A DNA stretch of 64,000 nucleotides, taken from positions 620,001 to 684,000 of the forward strand of contig NZ_JBHUDY010000001.1 of assembly GCF_042678385.1 (NCBI RefSeq), in the 5' to 3' direction. Source of the DNA: Sphingomonas_B tabacisoli. Lineage in GTDB: Bacteria; Pseudomonadota; Alphaproteobacteria; Sphingomonadales; Sphingomonadaceae. Under the pieces are notes generated by a model, which was not told the origin of the DNA, did no database searches, and worked only from the letters and a program-made list of their open reading frames with translations. The translations under genes and the position numbers were made by a program. The first letter of the stretch is position 1; each line of letters opens with the position of its first letter. This document shows, in pieces, positions 16,166 through 27,019 of this stretch.

Positions 16166-16518
16166 CTAAAGCGGCCAGCTCCGTCCATCGACCGGGCGGA
16201 CTTCGGCTCCGTCCAGGAACGCGGCGTCGAACAGATTGGCGTTGAACCCCATCCGTTCGTGCGGAGGGTCACTGAGCGGCTGCCAATAAGCGGGGCAGCC
16301 GCACATCGCGCATCGCATCACTTCCAGAGACGGCTCGACGATATCGGCGCGGACATAGGAGTCGACGCGTCCGGCGATCGCGACTTCTTCCGAACCGAAA
16401 TAGAAGCAGCGCCAGCCAAGCTTCGTGCAGGCGCTGCAGTTACACGCGTTGATATAGTCGGGCCTGCGCGGCACCGTGATGGTCACGGCGCCGCAAAGAC
16501 AGGATCCCGTGGCGCCGC

Positions 16519-16522
<4 letters not shown>
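16166..16522 (-). CDS. GFA (glutathione-dependent formaldehyde-activating-like) family protein
   Basis: A 118-residue GFA/CENP-V fold protein. The zinc-binding cysteines are visible in SCLCGAVTI, ACNCSACTK and MRCAMCGCPAYW. Members bind structural and active-site zinc; most have no proven substrate. Its ATG overlaps the stop of aconitase by 4 nt on the same strand, so it is translated as the second gene of an acnA operon. A second, unrelated GFA protein is at 29.3 kb. Confidence 0.88.
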
Positions 16523-19197
<2,675 letters not shown>

Positions 19198-19372
19198 GGG
19201 ATCCCCCTTTGTTAAGGTTGGCGGCGGCTCAAGCCACGCGAGCGGCCGCGACGGTTTGGAGGCGCTCTAGCAAGCCTCGCCCCGCACGAAAAGGGCGGGT
19301 TTGCTGGACTTGTGCGCGGTGAACGCTAGGCTGTCGTCGCGGGCAGGCAAGGCTTTGCAAACAGGAGACGAA

Positions 19373-22111
19373 GTGGCTGACGACGCGTCCCGGATGCCTG
19401 AGATCGACGCGGAAGCCGGGCGGCTGTCCGCGCTGCTGCAGGCGATCGGCGACGCCGCGCCCAACCTCATCTACGCCAAGGATCTCGAACGGCGGATGAT
19501 CTACGTAAACCCGGCCACCGTGCAGGCGATCGGTCGGCCGGTCGAGCAGATCATAGGCCATTGCGAATCCGAATGGTCGAGCGACGGCGACGAGGCGCGC
19601 GAGATCGCCGCCATGGACGCTCGGGTTATGGCCAGCGGGGGCCAGGAAATCGTCGATGAAGTCTTCACGTCGGCGACCGGCCAGCAGCGAGTGTTCCGCA
19701 CCGCCAAGACCGCGATGCGCGACGCCTCGGGCGCGGTGATCGGACTGGTGGGCGTCTCGACCGACGTCACATCGCTCCGGCGTTCGGAGGAAGCGCTGAG
19801 GGCGAACGAGGAGCGGATGCTTTTCGGCCTCGACGCGGCCCGGATGGCGGCGTGGGAATTCGACCTGCGCGACGGTAGCAGCCGCCGGTCGCAAAATGCG
19901 ATGGCCTTGTTCGGCCTGCCCCCGGAAGGCACCAGCGACCTTTATGGCCTGGTTCACCCCGACGACGTCGACCGGCTGAAAGCGGCGCAGGCCCAGGCGG
20001 TCGCCGGCGGGGCCCCCTACGACGTCGAGTTCCGGCTGAAACATCCGGACGGGCGGATGCTTTGGGTGGCCGTTCGCGGCCAGCTCCAGCGGGACGAGAC
20101 CGGTCGCCCGATCAATCTGGCCGGTGTGCTGATGGACATCACGGCGCGCAAGCACGCCGAGCTGGCGGCAGAGCGCAGCGCCGCCGAGTTCGAGGCGCTG
20201 GCCGAGAATGTCAGCCAACTCGCCTGGATGGCGGAGCCGGACGGCACCGTCACATGGTTCAACCGGCGCTGGTACGACTATACCGGCCTGCCGAGCGGGC
20301 TGGACAGGGACGCGAGAGTTGCCGCGGCGGTCCATCCCGAAGATCGCGAGCGCGTGATCGCGCATTGGTCGACCAGTTTTGGCACTGGCGTCCGGTGGGA
20401 AGACACGTTCCGGCTGAAACGCGCGGACGGCGAATATCGCTGGTTCCTGTCCAGGGCCGAGCCGATCCATGATGCGCGCGGCAAGATTGTTCGCTGGTTC
20501 GGTACCAACACCGACGTTACCGAGCAGATCGAGACGGCGGAGGCGCTCGCTCGTTCCGAGGCGCAGTTCCGCGCGATATCGGAAGCCATCCCCGGCATGC
20601 TGTTCGTGTCGAGCCCGACAGCGGGCAATCTGCACGTCAATGAGACGTTCTGCAGCTTCACCGGCCGAGCGCGCGAAGAGTTGCTCGGCGACAAATGGGT
20701 GGACGCGCTGCATCCCGACGATCAGGCGCGGGCGCGCGAGATCTGGGCCGGCGCACTCAAGGCTGAGACGATCTATATGGCGGAATATCGCTTCCGCCGG
20801 GCGGATGGCACCTTTCGCTGGCACCTCGTGCGCGCACTGCCGATGCGAGACGAAGCCGGGCGCGTGACCCAGTGGGTCGGCGCCTGCATCGACATCCACG
20901 AGCGGCACATGGCCGAGCAGGAACTGCAGCGGCGCGTCGACGAGGCGATCGTCGAGCGCGAACGGGCGCTGTTCCAGCTTCACGAGGCGCAGAAGCTGGA
21001 GACGATCGGTCAGCTGACCGGCGGCGTGGCGCACGATTTCAACAATCTGCTCACTCCGATCGTCGGCAGCCTCGACTTGCTGCGGCGGCGGCTGGAGGAC
21101 GAGCGATCGGTGCGGCTGATCGACGGCGCGCTCGCGTCGGCCGAACGCGCACGCACCTTGATCCAGCGGCTCCTCGCCTTTGCACGCCGGCAGACGCTGC
21201 AGCCGCGGGCGGTCGATCCGGCGCATCTGGTGCAGGGCATGCGCGAGCTGATCCAGCGTTCGCTCGGGCCGCGCATCGATTTCGTGGCGGAAGTCGAGTC
21301 CGACCTGCCGGCGGCATTGGTCGATCCGAACCAGCTCGAGCTTGCCCTGCTCAACCTGTCGGTCAATGCGCGCGATGCGATGCCGCACGGGGGGCGGCTG
21401 GGCTGGCATGTCACGCAGGAGCAGGTGGCGGCGGACGAACATCCCGACCTCGCGCCGGGCAACTATATCCGTATCGCGGTCAGCGATACCGGCATCGGCA
21501 TGGACGCCGACACGCTTGCGCGCGCGGTCGAACCGTTCTTTTCGACCAAGGCGGCGGGGCAAGGAACCGGGCTCGGTCTTTCCATGGTGCATGGACTAGC
21601 CGGTCAGTCGGGCGGCGCGTTCCGGCTCGAAAGCGCGCCGGGGCAAGGGACGCGCGCCACGCTGTGGCTCCCGATCGCGCTGGAGAAAACGACCGGCACT
21701 GTCGTGGAGCCCGAAGCCCGGACTGCCCCGCGGCGCGCGCGGCTGTTGCTTGTCGATGATGACGAGGAAGTGCGCTTCACCACTGCGGAGAGCCTGATCG
21801 AGCTCGGCTACGATGTCGTGTCCGCGGCATCGGCGCAGGAAGCGCTGGAAACGATCGGAGCGGGAATGAAGCCCGACCTGCTCGTCACCGATCATCTTAT
21901 GCCCGACATGACCGGGGCCCAGCTCGCGATGGAACTGCGGCAACGGCTTCCGCGTCTGCCGGTGCTGATGGTCACCGGCTATGCCCAGCTCGGGCCGGAA
22001 GAGCTTGGCGATTTCGACGTGCTGCCAAAGCCTTACCGCCATGCCGAGCTGGCTTTGCGCGTCGCCGAATTGCTGGCCGAAGAGCCGGTGCTGCAACGCT
22101 CGCTGAGCTGA
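19373..22111 (+). CDS. Multi-PAS hybrid sensor histidine kinase
   Basis: A 912-residue, apparently soluble, sensor kinase without clear membrane helices. Four PAS domains run from about residue 15 to 525 (for example NLIYAKDLERRMIYVNPAT, MAAWEFDLRDG and TWFNRRWYDYTGLP). They are followed by a HisKA-type H-box GGVAHDFNNLLTPIVGSLD, an HATPase with NLSVNARDAMP, DTGIGMD and GQGTGLGLSMVHG, and a C-terminal receiver (VDDDEE, TDHLMPDMTG, KPYR). The GTG at 19373 is chosen because AGGAG is six bases upstream; the frame opens earlier at a TTG. The receiver may act as a phosphate sink or relay to an unlinked phosphotransferase. Signal unknown. Confidence 0.92.
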   Translation: MADDASRMPEIDAEAGRLSALLQAIGDAAPNLIYAKDLERRMIYVNPATVQAIGRPVEQIIGHCESEWSSDGDEAREIAAMDARVMASGGQEIVDEVFTSATGQQRVFRTAKTAMRDASGAVIGLVGVSTDVTSLRRSEEALRANEERMLFGLDAARMAAWEFDLRDGSSRRSQNAMALFGLPPEGTSDLYGLVHPDDVDRLKAAQAQAVAGGAPYDVEFRLKHPDGRMLWVAVRGQLQRDETGRPINLAGVLMDITARKHAELAAERSAAEFEALAENVSQLAWMAEPDGTVTWFNRRWYDYTGLPSGLDRDARVAAAVHPEDRERVIAHWSTSFGTGVRWEDTFRLKRADGEYRWFLSRAEPIHDARGKIVRWFGTNTDVTEQIETAEALARSEAQFRAISEAIPGMLFVSSPTAGNLHVNETFCSFTGRAREELLGDKWVDALHPDDQARAREIWAGALKAETIYMAEYRFRRADGTFRWHLVRALPMRDEAGRVTQWVGACIDIHERHMAEQELQRRVDEAIVERERALFQLHEAQKLETIGQLTGGVAHDFNNLLTPIVGSLDLLRRRLEDERSVRLIDGALASAERARTLIQRLLAFARRQTLQPRAVDPAHLVQGMRELIQRSLGPRIDFVAEVESDLPAALVDPNQLELALLNLSVNARDAMPHGGRLGWHVTQEQVAADEHPDLAPGNYIRIAVSDTGIGMDADTLARAVEPFFSTKAAGQGTGLGLSMVHGLAGQSGGAFRLESAPGQGTRATLWLPIALEKTTGTVVEPEARTAPRRARLLLVDDDEEVRFTTAESLIELGYDVVSAASAQEALETIGAGMKPDLLVTDHLMPDMTGAQLAMELRQRLPRLPVLMVTGYAQLGPEELGDFDVLPKPYRHAELALRVAELLAEEPVLQRSLS

Positions 22112-22184
22112 TCCAGATTAGTCTTTCGGCCATGCACCCAGAAGCCAAATCGTGCGTTGTGAGCCGGCGCACGAGGAGGACGGC

Positions 22185-22391
22185 ATGGCGAAGGCATTAT
22201 CGCGTTTCACGATCGAGCGGGACGGGGACGAGTATCTGCTGCACATCGAGGACGAAGACGGCGACACGGTCGAGCTGACGGCGAGCTTCGAGCAGCTCGA
22301 TCTGATCAGCGAGTCGCTGGAAGAGCATCTGGCTTTCGACGTCGACGATCCGGACCTGCTCGGCGACGATGAGGAGGAAGAGGAGGAGTAG
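22185..22391 (+). CDS. Small acidic hypothetical protein
   Basis: A 68-residue protein with an N-terminal beta-rich part (FTIERDGDEYLLHIEDEDGD) and a very acidic C terminus ending in seven Glu. GAGGAGGA lies just before the ATG at 22185, which supports this start over the upstream in-frame one. It lacks membrane or signal sequence and is presumably cytoplasmic. Family not recognised. It is convergent with glpK, 18 bp apart. Confidence 0.72.
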   Translation: MAKALSRFTIERDGDEYLLHIEDEDGDTVELTASFEQLDLISESLEEHLAFDVDDPDLLGDDEEEEEE

Positions 22392-22409
22392 GGGCCGCCC
22401 GACCGGGCG

Positions 22410-23873
22410 TCAGGTCTGCAGCACCGACTGCACCGCACGCGTCCAGCCGTCGAGCCGCACCTGGCGTTTGTGGGCGGCCAGCTCCGGCCGAAAAGCGTGC
22501 GTAGTGCCCCTGAGGGCGGCGGCTTCCTCCAGCGAGCCGAACAAGCCCGCACCGACACCGGCCAGCATTGCGGCGCCCATTGCGGTGGTTTCGACGAAGG
22601 CGGGGCGTTCGACCTCGATGCCCAGCATGTCGGCAAGGTCCTGGGCAAGCCAGTCATTGGCCGCCATGCCGCCGTCGATGCGGAGCCGCGTCCAATCGCA
22701 GCCATCACCTGCAAAGGCGGTCTTGAGATCGTGAGTCTGATGCGCCTGCGCTTCGAGTGCGGCGCGGACGACGTGCGCACGCTTGGCCGAAAAGCTGAGG
22801 CCCGTGATCGCCGCACGCGCGTCGGGCCGCCACCACGGCGCGCCCAGGCCCGATAGCGCGGGCACCAGATAGACGCCGCGATTGTCCGGCACCGAGCGGG
22901 CGACAGCCTCGCTCTCTCCCGCGCTTGCGAGCAGCCCAAGGTCGTCGCGCAGCCATTTGATCAGGCTGCCAGCGACGAACACGCTTCCTTCGAGCGCGTA
23001 ATGACGCTGGCCGCCGAGCTGCCACGCGACCGTGGCGAGCAGACGATGACGCGAGGTTGGCAGCGTGGTGCCGGTCGCGGTCAGCACGAACGCGCCGGTG
23101 CCATAGGTCGCCTTGGTGTCTCCGGGCGAGAGACAGGCCTGGCCGATGGTCGCGGCCTGTTGGTCGCCGGCCAAGCCGCAGATCGGAATGGCCGTGCCGA
23201 ACAGCCTGGTTTCGCCAAAGCGGCCGGCGCAATCGACGATTTCCGGCAGGATGGCGCGCGGCACGCCGAACAGCGCAAGCAGCCCGTCGTCCCAGCCACC
23301 GCTGCCGATCGCCATCAGCGCGGTGCGCGAGGCGTTGGTGGCGTCGGTGACGTGCAAGCCGTCGGTCAGCTTCCAGACCAGCCATGATTCGACGGTGCCG
23401 ACGGCGAGCCGGTCGCCCGCTTCCTTCAATTGCGGCCAGTTGCGCAGCGCCCAGCCGATCTTCGAGGCTGAGAAATAGGGGTCGAGCAGGAGCCCAGTCT
23501 TGGCCTGGACGGTTGCTTCGTGACCCTGATCCTTCAGCTCCGCGCAAAAATCGGCCGTGCGCCGGTCCTGCCAGACGATCGCGCGGGACAGCGGCTCGCC
23601 CGTCGCCTTGTCCCAAAACACGACCGTTTCGCGCTGGTTGGTGATGCCGATCGCGGCGACCTTCTCCGCGCCGCCAGCCTTGGCGACCATCTCCTGCGCG
23701 CATTCGAGCGTGCGCGTCCAGATTTCAGCCGCGTCGTGCTCGACAAGTCCCGGCGCGGGATAATGCTGCGTCAGTTCGCGTTGCGCGGAGCCGAGGCATC
23801 GTCCGTCGAGCGCGAACAGCATCGCGCGGGTGGACGTCGTCCCTTCGTCGATCACGAGAATCGTTTCGGCCAT
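22410..23873 (-). CDS. glpK: Glycerol kinase
   Basis: GlpK phosphorylates glycerol to sn-glycerol 3-phosphate using ATP. The 487-residue protein has the FGGY-kinase opening ILVIDEGTTSTRAMLF, the QRETVVFWDKATGEPL substrate segment, YGTGAFVL and the C-terminal RIDGGMAANDWLAQ and ETTAMGAAMLAGVG motifs. It is not next to glpF or glpD here, so glycerol uptake and oxidation genes are elsewhere. Its start region is followed upstream by a cluster of hairpin repeats. Confidence 0.96.
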   Translation of the reverse strand: MAETILVIDEGTTSTRAMLFALDGRCLGSAQRELTQHYPAPGLVEHDAAEIWTRTLECAQEMVAKAGGAEKVAAIGITNQRETVVFWDKATGEPLSRAIVWQDRRTADFCAELKDQGHEATVQAKTGLLLDPYFSASKIGWALRNWPQLKEAGDRLAVGTVESWLVWKLTDGLHVTDATNASRTALMAIGSGGWDDGLLALFGVPRAILPEIVDCAGRFGETRLFGTAIPICGLAGDQQAATIGQACLSPGDTKATYGTGAFVLTATGTTLPTSRHRLLATVAWQLGGQRHYALEGSVFVAGSLIKWLRDDLGLLASAGESEAVARSVPDNRGVYLVPALSGLGAPWWRPDARAAITGLSFSAKRAHVVRAALEAQAHQTHDLKTAFAGDGCDWTRLRIDGGMAANDWLAQDLADMLGIEVERPAFVETTAMGAAMLAGVGAGLFGSLEEAAALRGTTHAFRPELAAHKRQVRLDGWTRAVQSVLQT

Positions 23874-23878
23874 ATCTT

Positions 23879-24006
23879 CCCTCTCCCCGCCGGGGAGAGG
23901 GACGGCCGCGAAGCGGCCAGGGAGAGGGGCCGACACCCTGCGTGCCGGCTCTGCCCCTCTCCCGGTCTCGCTTCGCTCGCCCACCCTCTCCCCAGTGGGG
24001 AGAGGG
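23879..24006. repeat. Cluster of four short palindromes upstream of glpK
   Basis: Four hairpins stand side by side: CCCTCTCCCCG-C-CGGGGAGAGGG (23879-23901), GGCCGC-GAA-GCGGCC (23904-23918), GGGAGAGGGGC...GCCCCTCTCCC (23920-23963) and CCCTCTCCCCAGTGGGGAGAGGG (23984-24006, written here in two arms of CCCTCTCCCC/GGGGAGAGGG). The CCTCTCCC core recurs at 55841-55864. This is a dispersed repeat family, and may also separate transcripts of the divergent glpK and transporter genes. Confidence 0.75.
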
Positions 24007-24048
24007 TTGTCCCTAGCGACCCGGCTTTTTCTCGCGCATAAAGACCCG

Positions 24049-25239
24049 ATGCGGGTGGAACAATCCGAACGGATCGAGCGGCGGCTGGAGCCGGCCTCGC
24101 TGGACCGCGCCCGCCGCACGCACGAGCCGACGCTGGAATATCAGCGCAACCGGTTGCTTGCGGGCCTGTGCCTGATGGCCGGCATCGGGTTGCTGCTGGG
24201 GGTGCCCTTCGCCCTGCGCGCCGGAGCCGAGTTTTTCCTGCCTGTAACCGCCGCGATGGTGATCGCGATCGCGCTCGTGCCGCTGCTCGAATGGCTGGAG
24301 CGGCGGCGCGTGCCGTCGGGGATCGCCGCGTTCCTGTGCCTTTTCCTGTTCCTGGTGATCGCGAACGCAGCGCTTGCGTCGATCGTGGTCCCGGCGACCG
24401 AGTGGTTTCGCGCCCTTCCCGAACGCATCCCGCAGATCCAGGCGAATCTGGCGCCGGTGATCGACTTCTATTCGAACCTGCAGAAATTCGTCGATGACAC
24501 GGTGCAGATGCTCGCCAAGGGGCCGGTCGCCGCCGCCCAGGCCTCGGCGATCGCCGCGCCCAGCTCGATCATGGATTACGTGTCGTCGGCGCCGCATGCC
24601 GCGATCCAGCTCTTCTTCGGCATGCTGGTCGTCTATTTCTTCCTGAGCGGCTGGACCCGGCTCAGGGAGCGGACGATCACCAGCCGCGGCAGCTTCGGCG
24701 GCGCGCTGGCGACTGCGCGAGTGATCCAGAACGTGGTCGATTCGACCTCGGCCTATCTGGGCACGATCACCGTCATCAACGCCATCCTGGGTGCGCTGGT
24801 CGCGACTGCCTTGTGGCTGATGGGCATGCCGTCGCCGCTGATGTGGGGCGGCATCGTCGCGCTGTTGAATTACGTCCCCTATATCGGCCCGATCCTGGCG
24901 GCGATCCTACTGGCGCTCGGCGGGCTGATGACCTTTGCGGACGTGTGGGTGGCGCTGACCCCGGCTGCGATCCAGATCGGGCTGCATCTGGTCGAAGCGA
25001 ACGCCGTTACGCCCGCCGTGCTCGGGCGGCGGTTGACGATCAACCCGCTGCTGATCCTGCTGTCGCTGAGCTTCTGGGCCTGGGTGTGGGGCACGCCCGG
25101 CGCATTACTCGCCGTGCCGCTGCTGATCATCATCCAGACGATTGCGCAGGCCGCGGGCAAGCCGGACATCGCCGGTTTCCTGTTCGAGGAAGGCACTCTG
25201 GTCGCGCCCGGACATGAGCCGGACGAAGGCGACGATTGA
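24049..25239 (+). CDS. AI-2E family transporter (PerM-like)
   Basis: A 396-residue inner-membrane protein of the AI-2E/PerM permease family. Two N-terminal helices (about residues 42-60 and 63-82) are followed by a third helix, a long soluble segment containing FRALPERIPQIQANLAPVIDFYSNL, and several more helices to about residue 370. The C-terminal half carries the family motif GVPSPLMWGGIVALLNYVPYIGP in the form MGMPSPLMWGGIVALLNYVP. Most family members have unproved substrates; autoinducer export is one known case. A tRNA-Asp gene follows by about 50 bp. Confidence 0.88.
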   Translation: MRVEQSERIERRLEPASLDRARRTHEPTLEYQRNRLLAGLCLMAGIGLLLGVPFALRAGAEFFLPVTAAMVIAIALVPLLEWLERRRVPSGIAAFLCLFLFLVIANAALASIVVPATEWFRALPERIPQIQANLAPVIDFYSNLQKFVDDTVQMLAKGPVAAAQASAIAAPSSIMDYVSSAPHAAIQLFFGMLVVYFFLSGWTRLRERTITSRGSFGGALATARVIQNVVDSTSAYLGTITVINAILGALVATALWLMGMPSPLMWGGIVALLNYVPYIGPILAAILLALGGLMTFADVWVALTPAAIQIGLHLVEANAVTPAVLGRRLTINPLLILLSLSFWAWVWGTPGALLAVPLLIIIQTIAQAAGKPDIAGFLFEEGTLVAPGHEPDEGDD

Positions 25240-25291
25240 ATCGTTGACAGGGGGCAAGCGCTCCCCTAACCGGCCCCTCCTCAACCGAAGC

Positions 25292-25368
25292 GCGGGTGTA
25301 GCTCAGTCGGTTAGAGCGCCGGCCTGTCACGCCGGAGGTCGCGGGTTCGAGCCCCGTCACTCGCGCCA
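25292..25368 (+). tRNA. tRNA-Asp (GTC)
   Basis: A complete 77-nt cloverleaf: acceptor GCGGGTG/CACTCGC, D-arm GCTC...GAGC, anticodon arm CCGGC-CTGTCAC-GCCGG giving anticodon GTC (Asp), T-arm GCGGG-TTCGAGC-CCCGT, discriminator G and an encoded CCA. Confidence 0.97.
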
Positions 25369-25525
25369 TTCTCCGCTTGCAAAAGAAACGCTATCGCGCA
25401 GCCAAGCATGGCTGCTTTGTGCCTTCTCAATCCGATCGGTAGAGAAGCTGCAGTCCCAAGCGGGCTCGCGGATTTTGAACTCAGCTTGCCCCGCGTCACC
25501 AAAGGCTAAAGCGAAGGAGGTCTTT
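25369..25525. other. Spacer after tRNA-Asp
   Basis: About 157 bases between tRNA-Asp and the mini-ORF. I see no gene. It contains a short AGCCA-AGCA-TGGCT hairpin near 25400 and leads into the strong GGAGG site of the mini-ORF at 25516-25520, so it probably holds that ORF's promoter. Confidence 0.4.
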
Positions 25526-25588
25526 ATGCGTTACGCCTCGTTCTCCGCCCGGCCGAACCTGCCGATGCGTTGTTGTCGCTGTCGCTAA
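25526..25588 (+). CDS. 20-codon mini-ORF ending RCCRCR, possible leader peptide
   Basis: A 20-codon frame (MRYASFSARPNLPMRCCRCR) begins five bases after a near-perfect Shine-Dalgarno, AAGGAGG (25514-25520). It ends with codons CGT TGT TGT CGC TGT CGC, then TAA. Three Cys and three Arg in the last six residues look like the sensing end of a translation-attenuation leader. The next start codon is 67 bases further, at 25655. No homologue is recognised, and the regulatory role is inferred only. Confidence 0.5.
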   Translation: MRYASFSARPNLPMRCCRCR

Positions 25589-25654
25589 ACCCAAGCGCAA
25601 CCGAACCGACACACACCGACGCTAGGGGCGAATGCGCCCTGCTGGAGAGTATCC

Positions 25655-25831
25655 ATGTCCGTGAAGACCGAAGCCGCGCCCCGCGCGATCGGCAGCTATT
25701 CCGTGTCCCTGCAACAAGCCGCCGCGGCGTTGTGGGACGGCAATTTCTGGGGCCGCGAGAAGATCAATCCCGAGCCGCCGCTGAAGCGCCCTCTCAGCGC
25801 CGCCAGCGCCCGGTCGCCATCCATCGCATGA
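25655..25831 (+). CDS. Hypothetical 58-residue protein
   Basis: The frame begins ATGTCCGTG after a GAGAG ribosome site. The product starts MSVKTEAAPRAIGSYSVSLQ, with a mid-section ALWDGNFWGREKINPEPPLK that has two Trp and looks globular rather than random. It ends inside the 3' end of the convergent DUF2842 gene (38-nt overlap), so its last dozen residues may be fortuitous. It follows the RCCRCR mini-ORF and could be the gene controlled by it. Family not recognised. Confidence 0.35.
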   Translation: MSVKTEAAPRAIGSYSVSLQQAAAALWDGNFWGREKINPEPPLKRPLSAASARSPSIA

Positions 25832-26015
25832 TCGGCATGGCCGGGAAAATCCAGACGATCCCGGACGCGGCGTAGATCAGGAGCTGGAGCGGCCCCCAGA
25901 GCGCACCGATCTCGGCGCTGAAGCTGGCGACGATCACTGCCCAGGCGGCGATCAGCGCCAGCACCAGGAAAATGCCGATCACATGGCGGGCGGACGAGTC
26001 GATCACGCGATCCAC
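25794..26015 (-). CDS. DUF2842 small membrane protein
   Basis: A 73-residue protein with two membrane helices (about residues 11-32, GIFLVLALIAAWAVIVASF, and 40-60, LLIYAASGIVWIFPAMPIM) and the family ending RWMATGRWRR. DUF2842 occurs in alphaproteobacteria and has no assigned function. The start is a GTG at 26015 inside the 3' end of the folate cyclo-ligase gene (13-nt overlap), which implies one transcript. Confidence 0.78.
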   Translation of the reverse strand: MDRVIDSSARHVIGIFLVLALIAAWAVIVASFSAEIGALWGPLQLLIYAASGIVWIFPAMPIMRWMATGRWRR

Positions 26016-26572
26016 TCGCGTTCAGTGAGGACGGCGTCGAGCGGCACGTCCCAGGGATCGTCGGGCACAAAGTCGATTTCCTGGATGTGCCAGGCGACGC
26101 CTATCTTCACGGCGTCCGGGTAGCGGGCGAAGGCGCGGTCGTAGAAACCCGCGCCTTGCCCCAGCCTCTGCAGCCGCCGGTCGAAGCCGAGCAGGGGCGC
26201 CAGAAACAGGTCCGGCTCCACTTCGGGCGCATGGGCGATGTCGGGCTGCTCAATCCCGAACGGGCCGGGCAGCAGCGGGTCGCCCGGCGTCCATTCCAGG
26301 AAACGCATCGGCACGCTCGGCCGGTCGATGAAGGGAAGCGCGATCTTCTTGCCCGCATCCACAGCATAGACAAGCAGCGCGGAAGGATCGGCCTCGCTAC
26401 CGACAGAGCGATAGCCGGCGATGCACTGCGACTGCCCGATGAGCATGCGGAGCGGAGTCGGGGGCGCACGGAACGCGAGCGTGCGCGCCACCGAATCGAG
26501 ATCGGCCGAAAACGCATCGCGCCTTGCCCGCAGCTCGGCCCTGAGCCGCGCCTTTGCTTCGACCACTTCCAT
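26003..26572 (-). CDS. 5-formyltetrahydrofolate cyclo-ligase
   Basis: This 189-residue enzyme converts 5-formyl-THF to 5,10-methenyl-THF with ATP, returning a storage or inhibitory folate to the one-carbon pool. The family motif is LGQGAGFYDRAFARYPD near residue 137-153, with the N-terminal AKARLRAELRARRDA and EPDLFLAPLLGFDR segments. It starts 119 bp from the divergent acpP gene. In some alphaproteobacteria 6S RNA lies near this gene, but the spacer here is too short and shows no such fold. Confidence 0.92.
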   Translation of the reverse strand: MEVVEAKARLRAELRARRDAFSADLDSVARTLAFRAPPTPLRMLIGQSQCIAGYRSVGSEADPSALLVYAVDAGKKIALPFIDRPSVPMRFLEWTPGDPLLPGPFGIEQPDIAHAPEVEPDLFLAPLLGFDRRLQRLGQGAGFYDRAFARYPDAVKIGVAWHIQEIDFVPDDPWDVPLDAVLTEREWIA

Positions 26573-26691
26573 TCAGCGCGCCTTAAGCCTCACCCGCCTC
26601 GCTGCATAGCGCCGCCGAGTCCGCGCGGGGCTTGCCAGCGTTCAGGCGGCGGATTAAGCGCGGCTGCAAAGCTTAACCAGAAGGATACTCC

Positions 26692-26928
26692 ATGAGCGAG
26701 ACCGCCGACCGGGTGAAGAAGATCGTCGTCGAACATCTCGGCGTCGAAGCTGACAAGGTCACCGAGGACGCCAGCTTCATCGACGATCTGGGCGCGGACA
26801 GCCTCGACATCGTCGAGCTCGTCATGGCGTTCGAGGAAGAGTTCGGGGTCGAAATCCCGGACGACGCCGCGGAGAAGATCACGACCGTCAAGGACGCGAT
26901 CAGCTACATCGACAGCAACAAGGGCTGA
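26692..26928 (+). CDS. acpP: Acyl carrier protein
   Basis: ACP carries growing acyl chains on a 4'-phosphopantetheine arm during fatty acid synthesis. The 78-residue acidic protein has the attachment motif DLGADSLDIVEL with Ser37. AGAAGGA precedes the ATG. fabF follows 91 bp downstream on the same strand, the usual acpP-fabF order, with a stem-loop between them. Confidence 0.97.
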   Translation: MSETADRVKKIVVEHLGVEADKVTEDASFIDDLGADSLDIVELVMAFEEEFGVEIPDDAAEKITTVKDAISYIDSNKG

Positions 26929-26962
26929 GCCCGCGGGCGGGATGTCCCGCCCGACTTGACCG

Positions 26963-27003
26963 AACGGCTCTCCAGCCCACATCCGGGCAGGGGAGCCGTT
27001 TCG
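26963..27003 (+). terminator. Stem-loop between acpP and fabF
   Basis: AACGGCTCTCC (26963-26973) pairs with GGGGAGCCGTT (26990-27000), 11 bp with one G-T pair, followed by TCGCTTT. It could be a partial terminator that lowers fabF expression relative to acpP, which is needed in large excess, or an mRNA-stabilising hairpin. Confidence 0.55.
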
Positions 27004-27019
27004 CTTTAGGAGTTACTGC

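Noticed and set aside
26573..26691. 6S RNA next to the formyl-THF cyclo-ligase gene
   Set aside because: The spacer is about 119 bp, shows no long irregular stem of 6S type, and must hold the acpP promoter.
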